Part shown: piece after piece, positions 6,534-14,041 of the stretch
Position numbering within the stretch: the stretch's first letter is position 1
Layout of the letters: each line of letters opens with the position of its first letter
Assembly (NCBI GenBank): GCA_031177555.1
Contig: JAPSGM010000007.1
Location: 1-18,779, forward strand
Source: Chloroflexota bacterium
GTDB lineage: Bacteria; Chloroflexota; Limnocylindria; QHBO01
Direction of reading: 5' to 3'
DNA: 18,779 nt
The notes under the pieces: model-generated
Told to the model about the DNA's origin: nothing
Databases searched by the model: none
What the model saw: the letters and a program-made list of their open reading frames with translations, nothing else
Program-made: the position numbers and the translations under genes

Positions 6534-9500
6534 GTGACCCAGCGCCCCGAGATTGCCCGCGCAGACGACTTCGTCCACCTCCACGTCCACTCCGAGTTCA
6601 GCCTCCTCGACGGCCTTTCCCGCAACCGCGAGATAGCCCAGCGCGCCGCGGACCTGGGCATGAAGGCCCTGGCCGTGACCGACCATGGCGCGATGTACGG
6701 GGCCATCGAGTTCTACTCCGCGGCCACCGCGGCGGGCATCAAGCCGATCATCGGGATCGAGCAGTACGTCTCCGTCCGGCGCATGACCGACAAGGAAGGC
6801 AAGCTCGACGCTGACAACCACCACATGCTCCTCCTCGCCAAGAACGAGGTCGGCTACCGCAACCTGCTGGCCCTGACCACCGCCGCGCACCTGGACGGCT
6901 ACTACTACAAGCCGCGCATCGACAAGGAGCTGCTCAGCCGGCACGCCGAGGGCCTCATCGGCACATCAGCCTGCCTGGGCGGGGAGATCCTGCGCAAGCT
7001 GGCGGCGGGGGACGAGAAGGGAGCCCGCCAGGCGGCCGACGACTATCGGTCCATCCTGGGGCCGGAGAACTTCTTCATCGAGGTGCAGGACCACGGGGTC
7101 CCGGAGCAGAGCCGCCTGCACCCGCAGCTGGTGGAGCTGGCGCGGGACATGAACATCCCGCTGCTGGCCACCAACGACACCCACTACACCGTCCCGGACC
7201 AGCACGAGGCGCACGACCTGCTGCTGTGCATCGGCACCGGCAGCAACCTGGACACCGCCGGACGGCTGCGCTTCGAGACGAGCGAGTTCTACCTGAAGTC
7301 CCCGGCCGAGATGCGCCGCCTCTTCCGCGGCGAGCTCCCCGAGGCCATGGACAACACCCTGCGCGTGGCCGACATGGTCGACCTGCGGCTCTCCTTCGAA
7401 GAGCTCCGCCTCCCGCACTTCCCCGTGCCCGATGGCGAGACCGCCGCCTCCTGGCTCCGCAAGGAGTGCGAGCGCGGCCTCGTGGACCGATACCCCCGCG
7501 TCACCGGTGAGATCCGGCACCGGCTCGACTACGAGCTGGGAATCATCGACCGGATGGGGTACAGCGCCTACTTCCTGATCGTGGCCGACTTCACGCGCTT
7601 CGCGCGCGAGCAGGGGATCATGACGACCTGCCGGGGAAGCGCGCCGGGCTCGATCGTCACGTACTCGCTGGGCATCACGCCGGTCGACCCGCTGGAGTAC
7701 GGGCTGCCGTTCGAGCGATTCCTCAACCCGGACCGGGTGACGATGCCGGACATCGACATCGACTTCCAGGACTCGCGCCGGGACGAGGTGATCGAGTACG
7801 TAACCCGCAAGTACGGCGACGACCGGGTGGCGCAGATCATCACCTTCGGGACGCTGGGCGCCAAGGCAGCCATCCGGGACGTCGGACGGGCCATGGGCCT
7901 GACCTACGCCGAGGCCGACCGCGTGGCCAAGGCGGTGCCGAACGAGCTGAACATCAGCCTGGACCGCGCCGTGGAGGCGTCACCCCAGCTGCGCGAGCTG
8001 ATGGCGGGAGACGACCGGGTGGACCGGCTCATCGGCGTGGCCAAGCAGCTGGAGGGCGTGGCACGCCACGCCTCCACCCATGCCGCCGGGATCGTCATCT
8101 CCCGCGAGCCGCTCACCGAGATCATGCCGCTCCAGCGCGCGACCGACGGCCGCACGACCATGACCCAGTTCGAGATGCACGCCTGCGAGGCGCTGGGCCT
8201 CCTGAAGTTCGACTTCCTGGGCCTGATCAACCTGACCATCCTGGCCGATGCCGTGGACCTGATCCGGACGCATCGGTCCGTGGATGTCGACGTCGACAAC
8301 CTGCCGCTCGACGACGCGAAGACGTTCGAGCTGCTCTCCACCGGCGAGACGACCGGCATCTTCCAGCTGGAGGGCTCGGGGATGCGCCGCTACGTCAAGG
8401 AGCTGAAGCCCACCGAGGTGCGCGACCTGGCGGCCATGGTCGCCCTCTTCCGTCCTGGCCCGATGGCCAACATCCCGGCCTACATCCGGCGCAAGCACGG
8501 ACAGGAGGCGGTCACCTACCTGCATCCGGCGCTGGAGTCGGCGCTGCGCGACACCTACGGCATCTTCGTCTACCAGGAAGACATCATGACCGCGGCCATC
8601 GCCATGGCCGACTACACCGGCCCCGAGGCCGACAACCTCTGCTACGCCATCCGCAAGAAGAAGGAATCGGTCCTTCGCGAGCACGAGGCCAAGTTCAAGG
8701 CCGGCGCCAAGAAGAAGGGCATCCCGCCCTCGGTGGTGGACCAGGTCTTCGCCGCATTCGAGCCCTTCGCCCGATACGGCTTCAACAAGGCCCACGCCAC
8801 CTGCTACGGCCTCATCGCCTACCAGACCGCCTACCTCAAGGCCAACTACCCGGTCGAGTTCATGACCGCGGTCCTCAACGGCTTCCGGGAGCGCGCCGAG
8901 AAGGTGGCCGCCGTGGTAGCCGAGTGCCGGCGGCTGGGGATCGAGGTCCGGCCGCCGGACGTCCAGCGCTCGGGAGCGCTCTTCTCGGTCGAAACCGATG
9001 CCGACGGCACCTCCGCCATCCGCTTCGGCCTGGCCGCCATCAAGAACGTCGGCGAGGGGGCGATCGAGGCCATCGTCGCCGCACGGGAGGGACGGAGCGC
9101 CACCTCCGACGAGGCAGGCCCCTTCTCCTCGCTCGACGACCTGTGCCGGCGCGTGGACCTGCACACGGTCAACAAGCGGGTGGTGGAGTCGCTCATCAAG
9201 GCCGGAGCGGTGGCGTCGCTCGGGGCGCCGGGCGTGCTCCTCCAGCGCCTGGACGTGGCCCTTGAGGCCGGGTCGCGCCACCAGCGTGACGTGGCGGCCG
9301 GGCAGGGCACGCTGTTCGACCTCTTCGCGTTGCCTGCCGAGGCGCCCGTGGCGCCCATCGGTCCGGTCGCCGGAGACGGGGCGCCCGCGGAGGACGACGT
9401 GCCGCGACGCGAGCGGCTGCGCTGGGAGAAGGAGCTGCTGGGGCTGTACCTGTCGGAGCACCCGCTTGGCGACGTCGAGGCGGTCCTGCCCGACTACGTC

Positions 9501-10310
9501 ACCGCCTACGCCGGCGAGCTGGCCGAGGAGGCGGATGGTGTGATGGTGACCATCGGCGGCATCATCCAGGGCTCGCGCCGCGTCATAACCCGCGCCGGCT
9601 CGACGATGCTGGTCGCGGTCCTGGAGGACCTCACCGGCTCGGTGGAGGTCGTCGTCTTCCCCAAGGTGTTCGCCGATACCGCCAGCGCCTGGGCCGATGA
9701 CTCCGTCGTCCTCGTCACCGGCCGCGTGGACCACCGCGACGAGGGGTCGCAACTGCTGTGCGAGGCCGTGCACGCCTGGGACGACGCCGTGCGCATGGGA
9801 CCGCTGGCCTACTCGGCGGAGCGGGACCGGCTGCTGCGGGCCCGCGCGCCGCGGCCCGGCGCCCCGGGTCGCAACGGGAACGGGAACGGGGCTCCCTATG
9901 GCGTTCCGACGCCGGCCACCGTGCCGCCAACGGCGACCGTGGCGCTGGCCGTTGGCGAACCGGCCGTCGCCGCTCTTCCCGTCGCCGAAGCCGAGTCGGA
10001 CGAAGCCCCGGCGCCTGCCGACGCGCGCCCGCTGGCCGTTGCGCCAACCGGGGCAGGCACGATCCAGATCGGGTTCGAGGAGGGGCTGCCCATGGACCGG
10101 CTGCTGCCCGCAATCGAGTCCGTCACCGCTGCCATCCGCGGGCGCCCGGGAACGATGCCGGTGGTGATCAGCATCCCCGTGGCGGGGGCCACGCGACAGG
10201 TGCGTCTGCCGCACACCGCCGAGTGGGACGACCGGCTGGGGGAGGTCGTCCGCCAGGCAGCGGGCCTGCCCGTGGCCGTCGAGCTGCGGCCGACTGCTTC
10301 CGACGCTTGA
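6534..10310 (+). CDS. dnaE: DNA polymerase III subunit alpha (replicative polymerase)
   Basis: This 1258-residue C-family polymerase synthesises DNA at the replication fork as part of the holoenzyme. The N-terminal PHP domain (about 12-290) has HLHVHSEFSLLDG (H17, H19, D26), TDHG (H51), GIEQYV (E75), NHHMLL (H96/H97), SACLGG (C147) and TNDTHY (D215, H217), apparently the full metal-ligand set. The polymerase active-site aspartates are D406 and D408 in PDIDIDF and D560 in KFDFLGL. The fingers carry GIFQLEGSGMRRY and RPGPM. The helix-hairpin-helix region follows GFNKAHATCYGLIAYQTAYLKANYP in outline. An OB fold lies at about 1002-1075 (VMVTIGGIIQGSRR). Next come an Ala/Pro-rich linker (about 1103-1173) and a C-terminal domain resembling the tau-binding end of type-1 DnaE. 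GTG 6534 is chosen because it lies just after a -10-like element and directly precedes the PHP domain. The gene is complete. Confidence 0.96.
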   Translation: MTQRPEIARADDFVHLHVHSEFSLLDGLSRNREIAQRAADLGMKALAVTDHGAMYGAIEFYSAATAAGIKPIIGIEQYVSVRRMTDKEGKLDADNHHMLLLAKNEVGYRNLLALTTAAHLDGYYYKPRIDKELLSRHAEGLIGTSACLGGEILRKLAAGDEKGARQAADDYRSILGPENFFIEVQDHGVPEQSRLHPQLVELARDMNIPLLATNDTHYTVPDQHEAHDLLLCIGTGSNLDTAGRLRFETSEFYLKSPAEMRRLFRGELPEAMDNTLRVADMVDLRLSFEELRLPHFPVPDGETAASWLRKECERGLVDRYPRVTGEIRHRLDYELGIIDRMGYSAYFLIVADFTRFAREQGIMTTCRGSAPGSIVTYSLGITPVDPLEYGLPFERFLNPDRVTMPDIDIDFQDSRRDEVIEYVTRKYGDDRVAQIITFGTLGAKAAIRDVGRAMGLTYAEADRVAKAVPNELNISLDRAVEASPQLRELMAGDDRVDRLIGVAKQLEGVARHASTHAAGIVISREPLTEIMPLQRATDGRTTMTQFEMHACEALGLLKFDFLGLINLTILADAVDLIRTHRSVDVDVDNLPLDDAKTFELLSTGETTGIFQLEGSGMRRYVKELKPTEVRDLAAMVALFRPGPMANIPAYIRRKHGQEAVTYLHPALESALRDTYGIFVYQEDIMTAAIAMADYTGPEADNLCYAIRKKKESVLREHEAKFKAGAKKKGIPPSVVDQVFAAFEPFARYGFNKAHATCYGLIAYQTAYLKANYPVEFMTAVLNGFRERAEKVAAVVAECRRLGIEVRPPDVQRSGALFSVETDADGTSAIRFGLAAIKNVGEGAIEAIVAAREGRSATSDEAGPFSSLDDLCRRVDLHTVNKRVVESLIKAGAVASLGAPGVLLQRLDVALEAGSRHQRDVAAGQGTLFDLFALPAEAPVAPIGPVAGDGAPAEDDVPRRERLRWEKELLGLYLSEHPLGDVEAVLPDYVTAYAGELAEEADGVMVTIGGIIQGSRRVITRAGSTMLVAVLEDLTGSVEVVVFPKVFADTASAWADDSVVLVTGRVDHRDEGSQLLCEAVHAWDDAVRMGPLAYSAERDRLLRARAPRPGAPGRNGNGNGAPYGVPTPATVPPTATVALAVGEPAVAALPVAEAESDEAPAPADARPLAVAPTGAGTIQIGFEEGLPMDRLLPAIESVTAAIRGRPGTMPVVISIPVAGATRQVRLPHTAEWDDRLGEVVRQAAGLPVAVELRPTASDA
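9873..9890 (+). repeat. Hexanucleotide repeat inside dnaE linker
   Basis: Three tandem copies of AACGGG encode NGNGNG at the start of the disordered linker between the OB fold and the C-terminal domain. Copy-number change would keep the frame and only alter linker length. Confidence 0.6.
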
Positions 10311-10317
10311 GCGCTGG

Positions 10318-10323
10318 TATCCT
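10318..10323 (+). promoter_or_regulatory. Candidate -10 element of the winged-helix gene (leaderless start)
   Basis: TATCCT lies 6 bases before GTG 10330 and just after the dnaE stop. There is no ribosome-binding sequence, so the message would begin at or next to the start codon. Confidence 0.5.
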
Positions 10324-10329
10324 CTCCTG

Positions 10330-10815
10330 GTGACCGGCCCACGACCGCGCAAGGCAGTGAGGCGCCGCCGCGCGGACGACCTCTCGGACGCGTCGACCAC
10401 CGTCTCGCCCGACGGGCGAGAGGCCGCGTCGTCCGCAACGGTGCCGGCCGCCACGGAGGCGCCGATCTCTGACGACCAGCTCGCGGCCGCCGTCCTGCGC
10501 CTCCTGCGGCGCTACCCCAACCAGACCGTCGAGCTGTCGCCCCTTGCCGACGAGCTGAAGGTGGACGCGTTCCGTACGCAGCTGCTGGTGGAGCGGCTGG
10601 GGCGGCAGGGGATGGTGGTGGTGCCGTTCATCGAGCCGGGCACCGCCGGAGGAGCGACGCTCACCGGGAAGGGCCTGCGCTGGTTGATCGCTCGGGAGGG
10701 CGGCACGCCGGCCGACGTTCCGGTCGCCTTCAAGCCGGCCCACGAGCCCGTCCGAGCCGGCGACGAGGCCGCCCGCCTACCCCGCGCCCAGGTCTACGGG
10801 GTTAGGCCGCAGTAA
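10330..10815 (+). CDS. Small winged-helix-like protein, unknown function
   Basis: This 161-residue protein starts at GTG 10330, 19 bases after dnaE. Residues 1-45 are basic then Ser/Ala/Thr-rich (GPRPRKAVRRRR near the start) and probably disordered. Residues about 48-122 look like a winged helix: the helix DDQLAAAVLRLLRRYP, then LSPLADELKVD, the recognition-like helix FRTQLLVERLGRQG, a wing strand MVVVPFIEP, and the ending LTGKGLRWLIAREGG, which resembles the LTxxGxxxL close of MarR/PadR-type domains. The tail is unstructured. DNA binding is a reasonable inference but no effector domain is seen and no operator is recognised. Position next to dnaE may be incidental, since it seems to have its own promoter. 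Confidence 0.75.
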   Translation: MTGPRPRKAVRRRRADDLSDASTTVSPDGREAASSATVPAATEAPISDDQLAAAVLRLLRRYPNQTVELSPLADELKVDAFRTQLLVERLGRQGMVVVPFIEPGTAGGATLTGKGLRWLIAREGGTPADVPVAFKPAHEPVRAGDEAARLPRAQVYGVRPQ

Positions 10816-10818
10816 TCG

Positions 10819-10845
10819 GCGCGTAAGGCGTCACGCGGCACGCGC
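10819..10845. terminator. Weak inverted repeat between convergent genes
   Basis: GCGCGT (10819-10824) pairs with ACGCGC (10840-10845) around a 15-base loop, 3 bases after the winged-helix gene stop. It is a possible shared transcription end for the convergent genes. It is short and has no T-run. Confidence 0.22.
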
Positions 10846-10921
10846 GCTAAGAGTCGCTGCCGGACTATCCGGGGGAATCAACCGATGCTCCGGTCCCGTC
10901 GCCGGAACCGATGAGCAGCCG

Positions 10922-11128
10922 TCAGGTGCCGGAGGCGGCCTCCATGGTCTCGTGGCGGCGAGGGTCGCCCGCCATGAAGAAGCTCGGGGCATCCTCGAAG
11001 CGGTACGCCAGCGGGGGGAGATCGGGATCCACCCCGCACACGGGGCAGCTGATCCGGTCCTCGGCGGGGACCTCGATGTCCGCCTCGCAGTGGATGCAGC
11101 GTCGGGTGACCACAGGTTTCCCCTCCAT
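10922..11128 (-). CDS. Small zinc-ribbon (rubredoxin-like) protein
   Basis: This 68-residue protein is read from ATG at 11128 (MEGKPVVTRRCIHCEADI). The frame stays open upstream, but that extension (an ATG at 11180) lacks a family look. Two CxxC knuckles, CIHC and CPVC, are separated by about 14 residues and form a single Zn site. After it come LPPLAYRFEDAPSFFMAGDPRRHETM and a short tail. Such proteins are small cytoplasmic zinc ribbons of unknown role. The gene lies on the same strand as, and 115 bases after, the ABC-transporter ATPase. It could be the last gene of that operon, though the gap is larger than between the other members. Bases 11129-11243 hold nothing else I can name. Confidence 0.65.
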   Translation of the reverse strand: MEGKPVVTRRCIHCEADIEVPAEDRISCPVCGVDPDLPPLAYRFEDAPSFFMAGDPRRHETMEAASGT

Positions 11129-11243
11129 ATGGAACGGCGGGCGGGTGCCCGGGTGAGCGCTCGCGCAAGCAATTGTCATGCCCGAGTTGACCGCTATGAC
11201 GCTGGACGACGCGAAATGGTTGCGCACCGGTAACCCGGCCACT

Positions 11244-12047
11244 TCAGGTCTGGAGGAATCGGCGCAGGAAATTCCGCGTCTCCTCGCGGTGCGGATCGTT
11301 GAGCACCTGCTCTGGCGGGCCCTGCTCCAGGATGACGCCGTCCTCCATGAAGACGACGCGGTCGGCGGCCTCGCGCGCGAAATGCATCTCGTGGGTCACG
11401 ACGATCATGGTGACGCCCTCGTGCGCGAGGTCCTCCATGACGTTGAGCACCTCGCCGATCAGCTCGGGATCCAGGGCCGATGTGGGCTCGTCGAAGAGGA
11501 GCACCTTGGGCTCCATGCACAGTGCGCGTGCGATCGCCGCGCGCTGCTTTTGTCCGCCCGATAGCCGCGCCGGATACTCGTTTCGCTTGTCGAGCAGCCC
11601 CACTTTCTCCAGGTAGCGCTCGGCCAGTTCCAAGGCAGCGTCGCGCGGCAGGCCGCGGACCCGCGTCGGCGCCTCGATGAGGTTCTGCACCACGCTCATG
11701 TGCGGGAAGAGGTTGAACTCCTGGAACAGCATGCCGGCGCGCAGCCGAATCTGACGGATCTGCTCGCGGTGGCGCCGGCTCCGAGCGTGGAGTGGATCGG
11801 CCTCGACGCGCAGGCCATCGACCTCCACCCAGCCCGAGGTCGGCTCCTCCAGGAAGTTGATGCATCGCAGCAGCGTCGTCTTGCCCGATCCGGATCGGCC
11901 GATGACCATGACAGCCTCGCGCCGCCGAACTTCGAGGTCGATGCCGCGCAAGACATGGTTCCGGCCGAAGTACTTCTCGATCCCCGAGGTGCGCACCACC
12001 TCCTCGCCGAGGTGGTGCGGAGGTGGGGTAGAAGGACGTGCCGTCAT
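11244..12047 (-). CDS. Polar amino acid ABC transporter, ATP-binding protein
   Basis: This 267-residue ATPase is of the GlnQ/HisP/ArtP type. Walker A is GRSGSGKT (50-57), the Q-loop glutamine is Q109 in FQEFNLFPHMSV, the signature LSGGQKQR starts at 162, Walker B VLLFDE is at 182-187 followed by the D-loop SALDPE, and the switch histidine is H219 in VTHEM. FNLFPHMSVVQN and the ALDPELIGEVL stretch are typical of the polar amino acid uptake subfamily. It powers import through the permease encoded immediately upstream, and the two genes overlap by 4 bases (ATGA at 12044-12047). It has an N-terminal extension of about 17 residues with PPPHH. Nothing essential is missing. Confidence 0.93.
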   Translation of the reverse strand: MTARPSTPPPHHLGEEVVRTSGIEKYFGRNHVLRGIDLEVRRREAVMVIGRSGSGKTTLLRCINFLEEPTSGWVEVDGLRVEADPLHARSRRHREQIRQIRLRAGMLFQEFNLFPHMSVVQNLIEAPTRVRGLPRDAALELAERYLEKVGLLDKRNEYPARLSGGQKQRAAIARALCMEPKVLLFDEPTSALDPELIGEVLNVMEDLAHEGVTMIVVTHEMHFAREAADRVVFMEDGVILEQGPPEQVLNDPHREETRNFLRRFLQT

Positions 12048-12859
12048 CGGTCGCCGCGAGCCATGCGGCGTTCCAGCCGCTCCTGGAAAAAGCTGAGCAC
12101 GATGGTCAGGATCCAGTACACGACCGCCGCGATGAGAAGCGTCTCCGTGGAGCGGAAGAAGCGCGTTCCCATCACGTCGGCGCGCCACAGGACCTCGCGC
12201 ACGCCGAGCAGGTACACGAGCGCGCTGTCCTTGATCATCGCGATGAATTCGTTCCCGATGGCTGGCGTCACGATTCGGAGGGCCTGTGGGAACACGATTC
12301 GTCGCATCACCTCCGACTCCCGCATACCAAGCGCTCGTGCCGCCTCCTGCTGGCCGCGGGGCACTGCCTCGACGCCGGCGCGGAAGATCTCGGTCATGTA
12401 GGCGCCGTAGTTGAACGCCAGCGCTCCGATGCCGGCCGGCAGCGCATCGAGCACAACACCGAACTGCGGCAGGGCGAGGTACCAGAACAGGATCTGGACG
12501 ACGAGTGGTGTGCCGCGTAGGAGCGACACGTAGAACGACGCAATGGCATTGAGGACGGGATTTCCGGAAAGGCGACCAAGTGCGCCGAGGGTCGCCAGCA
12601 CGCACGCGAGAAGAATCGAGCTGAAGCAGATCAGGAGCGTGGTTGGCGTCCCGTCGAGGATGAATGGGCCGACCTCGAGGATGAAGGCCGGATCGATCCG
12701 GCCGGTCAGCGCCAAGCCCACGGCCAGCCCGATGATCAGCCCCAGCCAGACAACCGCGAAGAGGATTCGGAAGCGCCAGCGCGATCGACGGTCCGCCGCC
12801 TCGACGTCCTCGATCTCGTACCGCGTCGGTCGCTTCTCGGACAGCTCGCCTACGGCCAT
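12044..12859 (-). CDS. Polar amino acid ABC transporter, permease protein (HisM/GlnP type)
   Basis: This 271-residue permease has a charged cytoplasmic N-terminus (1-30), a first helix at about 31-52 (ILFAVVWLGLIIGLAVGL), and a second at about 73-94. RGTPLVVQILFWYLALP (115-131) is the classical HisMQ segment. The EAA loop that docks on the ATPase is EIFRAGVEAVPRGQQEAARALG (about 157-178, two short pieces of it diagnostic: AGVEAVPRG and EAARALG). The last helix is at about 241-258 (LLIAAVVYWILTIVLSFF). It probably works as a homodimer, since only one permease gene is present. It follows the binding-protein gene after 72 bases that contain a strong hairpin, and it overlaps the ATPase gene by 4 bases. 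Confidence 0.93.
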   Translation of the reverse strand: MAVGELSEKRPTRYEIEDVEAADRRSRWRFRILFAVVWLGLIIGLAVGLALTGRIDPAFILEVGPFILDGTPTTLLICFSSILLACVLATLGALGRLSGNPVLNAIASFYVSLLRGTPLVVQILFWYLALPQFGVVLDALPAGIGALAFNYGAYMTEIFRAGVEAVPRGQQEAARALGMRESEVMRRIVFPQALRIVTPAIGNEFIAMIKDSALVYLLGVREVLWRADVMGTRFFRSTETLLIAAVVYWILTIVLSFFQERLERRMARGDR

Positions 12860-12886
12860 TCAGGACCCTCGTCTGGCCAAGTAGGA

Positions 12887-12918
12887 AGGCCGGGCGCCGG
12901 CTTGGCCGCGCCCGGCCT
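12887..12918 (-). promoter_or_regulatory. Strong intercistronic hairpin between binding-protein and permease genes
   Basis: AGGCCGGGCGC (12887-12897) pairs perfectly over 11 bp with GCGCCCGGCCT (12908-12918). The 10-base loop can pair further (GGC with GCC). In the transcript it begins 13 bases after the binding-protein stop and no U-run follows. In importer operons such structures commonly protect the upstream message or partly stop transcription, giving more binding protein than membrane parts. Confidence 0.6.
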
Positions 12919-12931
12919 CGTCACATCGGGC

Positions 12932-13897
12932 TTACTCCTGGACGGTCAGGTCAAGCGCCTGCGATGGATCTTCGCATGGGTAGCTGCCGTCAGCGCAGTA
13001 CCACTTCTCGCTCAGCTCCGAGAGCGTGCCGTCCTCGTGCATCTCGCCGATGATCTGATCGACCGCAGCCACGAGCGGATCGTTGTCTTCGACGGTGTTG
13101 TCGAAGGCGACTGCCAGCGGCTCGTAGAAGACCGGCTCACCGACCGTCTCGATCTCGAACCCGCTGGCGATGGCCCCCGCCACCGTCGTAGACGAGCTCA
13201 GCCAGCCCGCGAAGCCGGTGCGGCCTGCGCGCCAGTCCTCGGCGCAGTTCACATCGGTGCGGAACGTCTTGGTGGAGACGTCAGCAGGCGGCTCGGCCAC
13301 TTCCCCAGCTTCCGCGGGTAGAGCCAGCGTTCCCTCCAGCCACTGAAGATAGGTCGTGCCGGCGCCGACGCACACCGTCTCACCAGTGAGGTCTTCGATC
13401 GAGGCGATTCCGCTTCCACTGTACGTCGCCATCTGGGCCGGCGTGTAGTAATAGGGCTGCGTGAAGTCAATCACTGCCTGGCGGTCTTCCGTGATCGTCA
13501 TGGAGCCCACGCTCATGTCCCAGCGCTCCGACCAGTTGCCGGCCGTAATGGTCTCCCAAGCCGGCGTCTGCCACTCGATTTCGACGCCAAGCCGGTTGGC
13601 GATCTCGGCCGCAACGTCGACGTCGAAGCCCAGGAAATCCTCGGTCTCGAGATCCTGGTACGACTGGGGCGGGTACTCGGGATCCGTGGACACCACGATG
13701 ACCCCGGCGTCGCAGATGCGGGCCAGGTAGCCGTCCACCTCTCCTGAGCCACAGACCGGTCCGGCAGTGTCGCTGCTGGCGGCCGAGCTGGCCATGGCGC
13801 TCGCCGCCTCGGATGGCGAGCCGGCGCCCCCTGTCTGGCAGGCCGCCAGCAGGAGGGCCGCCATTGGCAGGATCGCGATGCGTCGCATGTTCTCCAT
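12932..13897 (-). CDS. Polar amino acid ABC transporter, substrate-binding lipoprotein
   Basis: This 321-residue family-3 solute-binding protein starts at ATG 13897, with GGAGGAGC at 13908-13915 upstream. An ATG three codons later (13888) is possible. The signal peptide is lipoprotein type: basic start, hydrophobic core AILPMAALLLAAC with lipobox LAAC and lipidated C20. A Ser/Ala-rich tether follows (about 24-46), then the two-lobed SBP_bac_3 domain with VSTDPEYPPQSY, the family signature GFDVDVAAEIANRLGVE (90-106), DFTQPYYYTPAQM and GETVCVGAGTTY. Cysteines at 49, 62, 176, 218, 301 and 308 suggest disulfides (for instance C49-C62 and C301-C308), unusual for an intracellular protein but fitting an exported one. 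The ligand is expected to be an amino acid or similar small zwitterion, but its identity cannot be read from sequence. Confidence 0.92.
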   Translation of the reverse strand: MENMRRIAILPMAALLLAACQTGGAGSPSEAASAMASSAASSDTAGPVCGSGEVDGYLARICDAGVIVVSTDPEYPPQSYQDLETEDFLGFDVDVAAEIANRLGVEIEWQTPAWETITAGNWSERWDMSVGSMTITEDRQAVIDFTQPYYYTPAQMATYSGSGIASIEDLTGETVCVGAGTTYLQWLEGTLALPAEAGEVAEPPADVSTKTFRTDVNCAEDWRAGRTGFAGWLSSSTTVAGAIASGFEIETVGEPVFYEPLAVAFDNTVEDNDPLVAAVDQIIGEMHEDGTLSELSEKWYCADGSYPCEDPSQALDLTVQE

Positions 13898-13964
13898 CGG
13901 GTTCGTTGCTCCTCCACTCGGGCACGCCGGGTCCCAGCGTCCGTGCGCTCTCTCGGGTCGGCAC

Positions 13965-13994
13965 GTTGTAGCACTTTCACGCCTGATGCGGCAA
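13965..13994 (-). promoter_or_regulatory. Candidate promoter of the ABC importer operon
   Basis: On the minus strand TTGCCG (13994-13989) and TACAAC (13970-13965) are separated by 18 bases, about 70 bases before the binding-protein start. It lies back to back with the Rieske gene promoter in the shared 144-base divergent region. Confidence 0.35.
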
Positions 13995-14029
13995 GGAGTA
14001 GCCTGCCGCCGGCCCTGCGGCCGCATCGG

Positions 14030-14035
14030 TACACT
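14030..14035 (+). promoter_or_regulatory. Candidate -10 element of the Rieske gene (leaderless start)
   Basis: TACACT ends 6 bases before ATG 14042. There is no ribosome-binding sequence in between, so transcription probably starts at or next to the ATG. Confidence 0.5.
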
Positions 14036-14041
14036 CCACGC

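Noticed and set aside
7980..10454. Very long open frame on the minus strand opposite dnaE
   Set aside because: It is an antisense shadow of a strongly conserved polymerase gene in G+C-rich DNA. The translation has no family motifs and an odd His/Gly/Val/Asp-rich composition.
10819..10845. Strong bidirectional terminator between convergent genes
   Set aside because: Only a 6-bp stem with a 15-base loop and no T-run, so it is listed as a weak candidate only.
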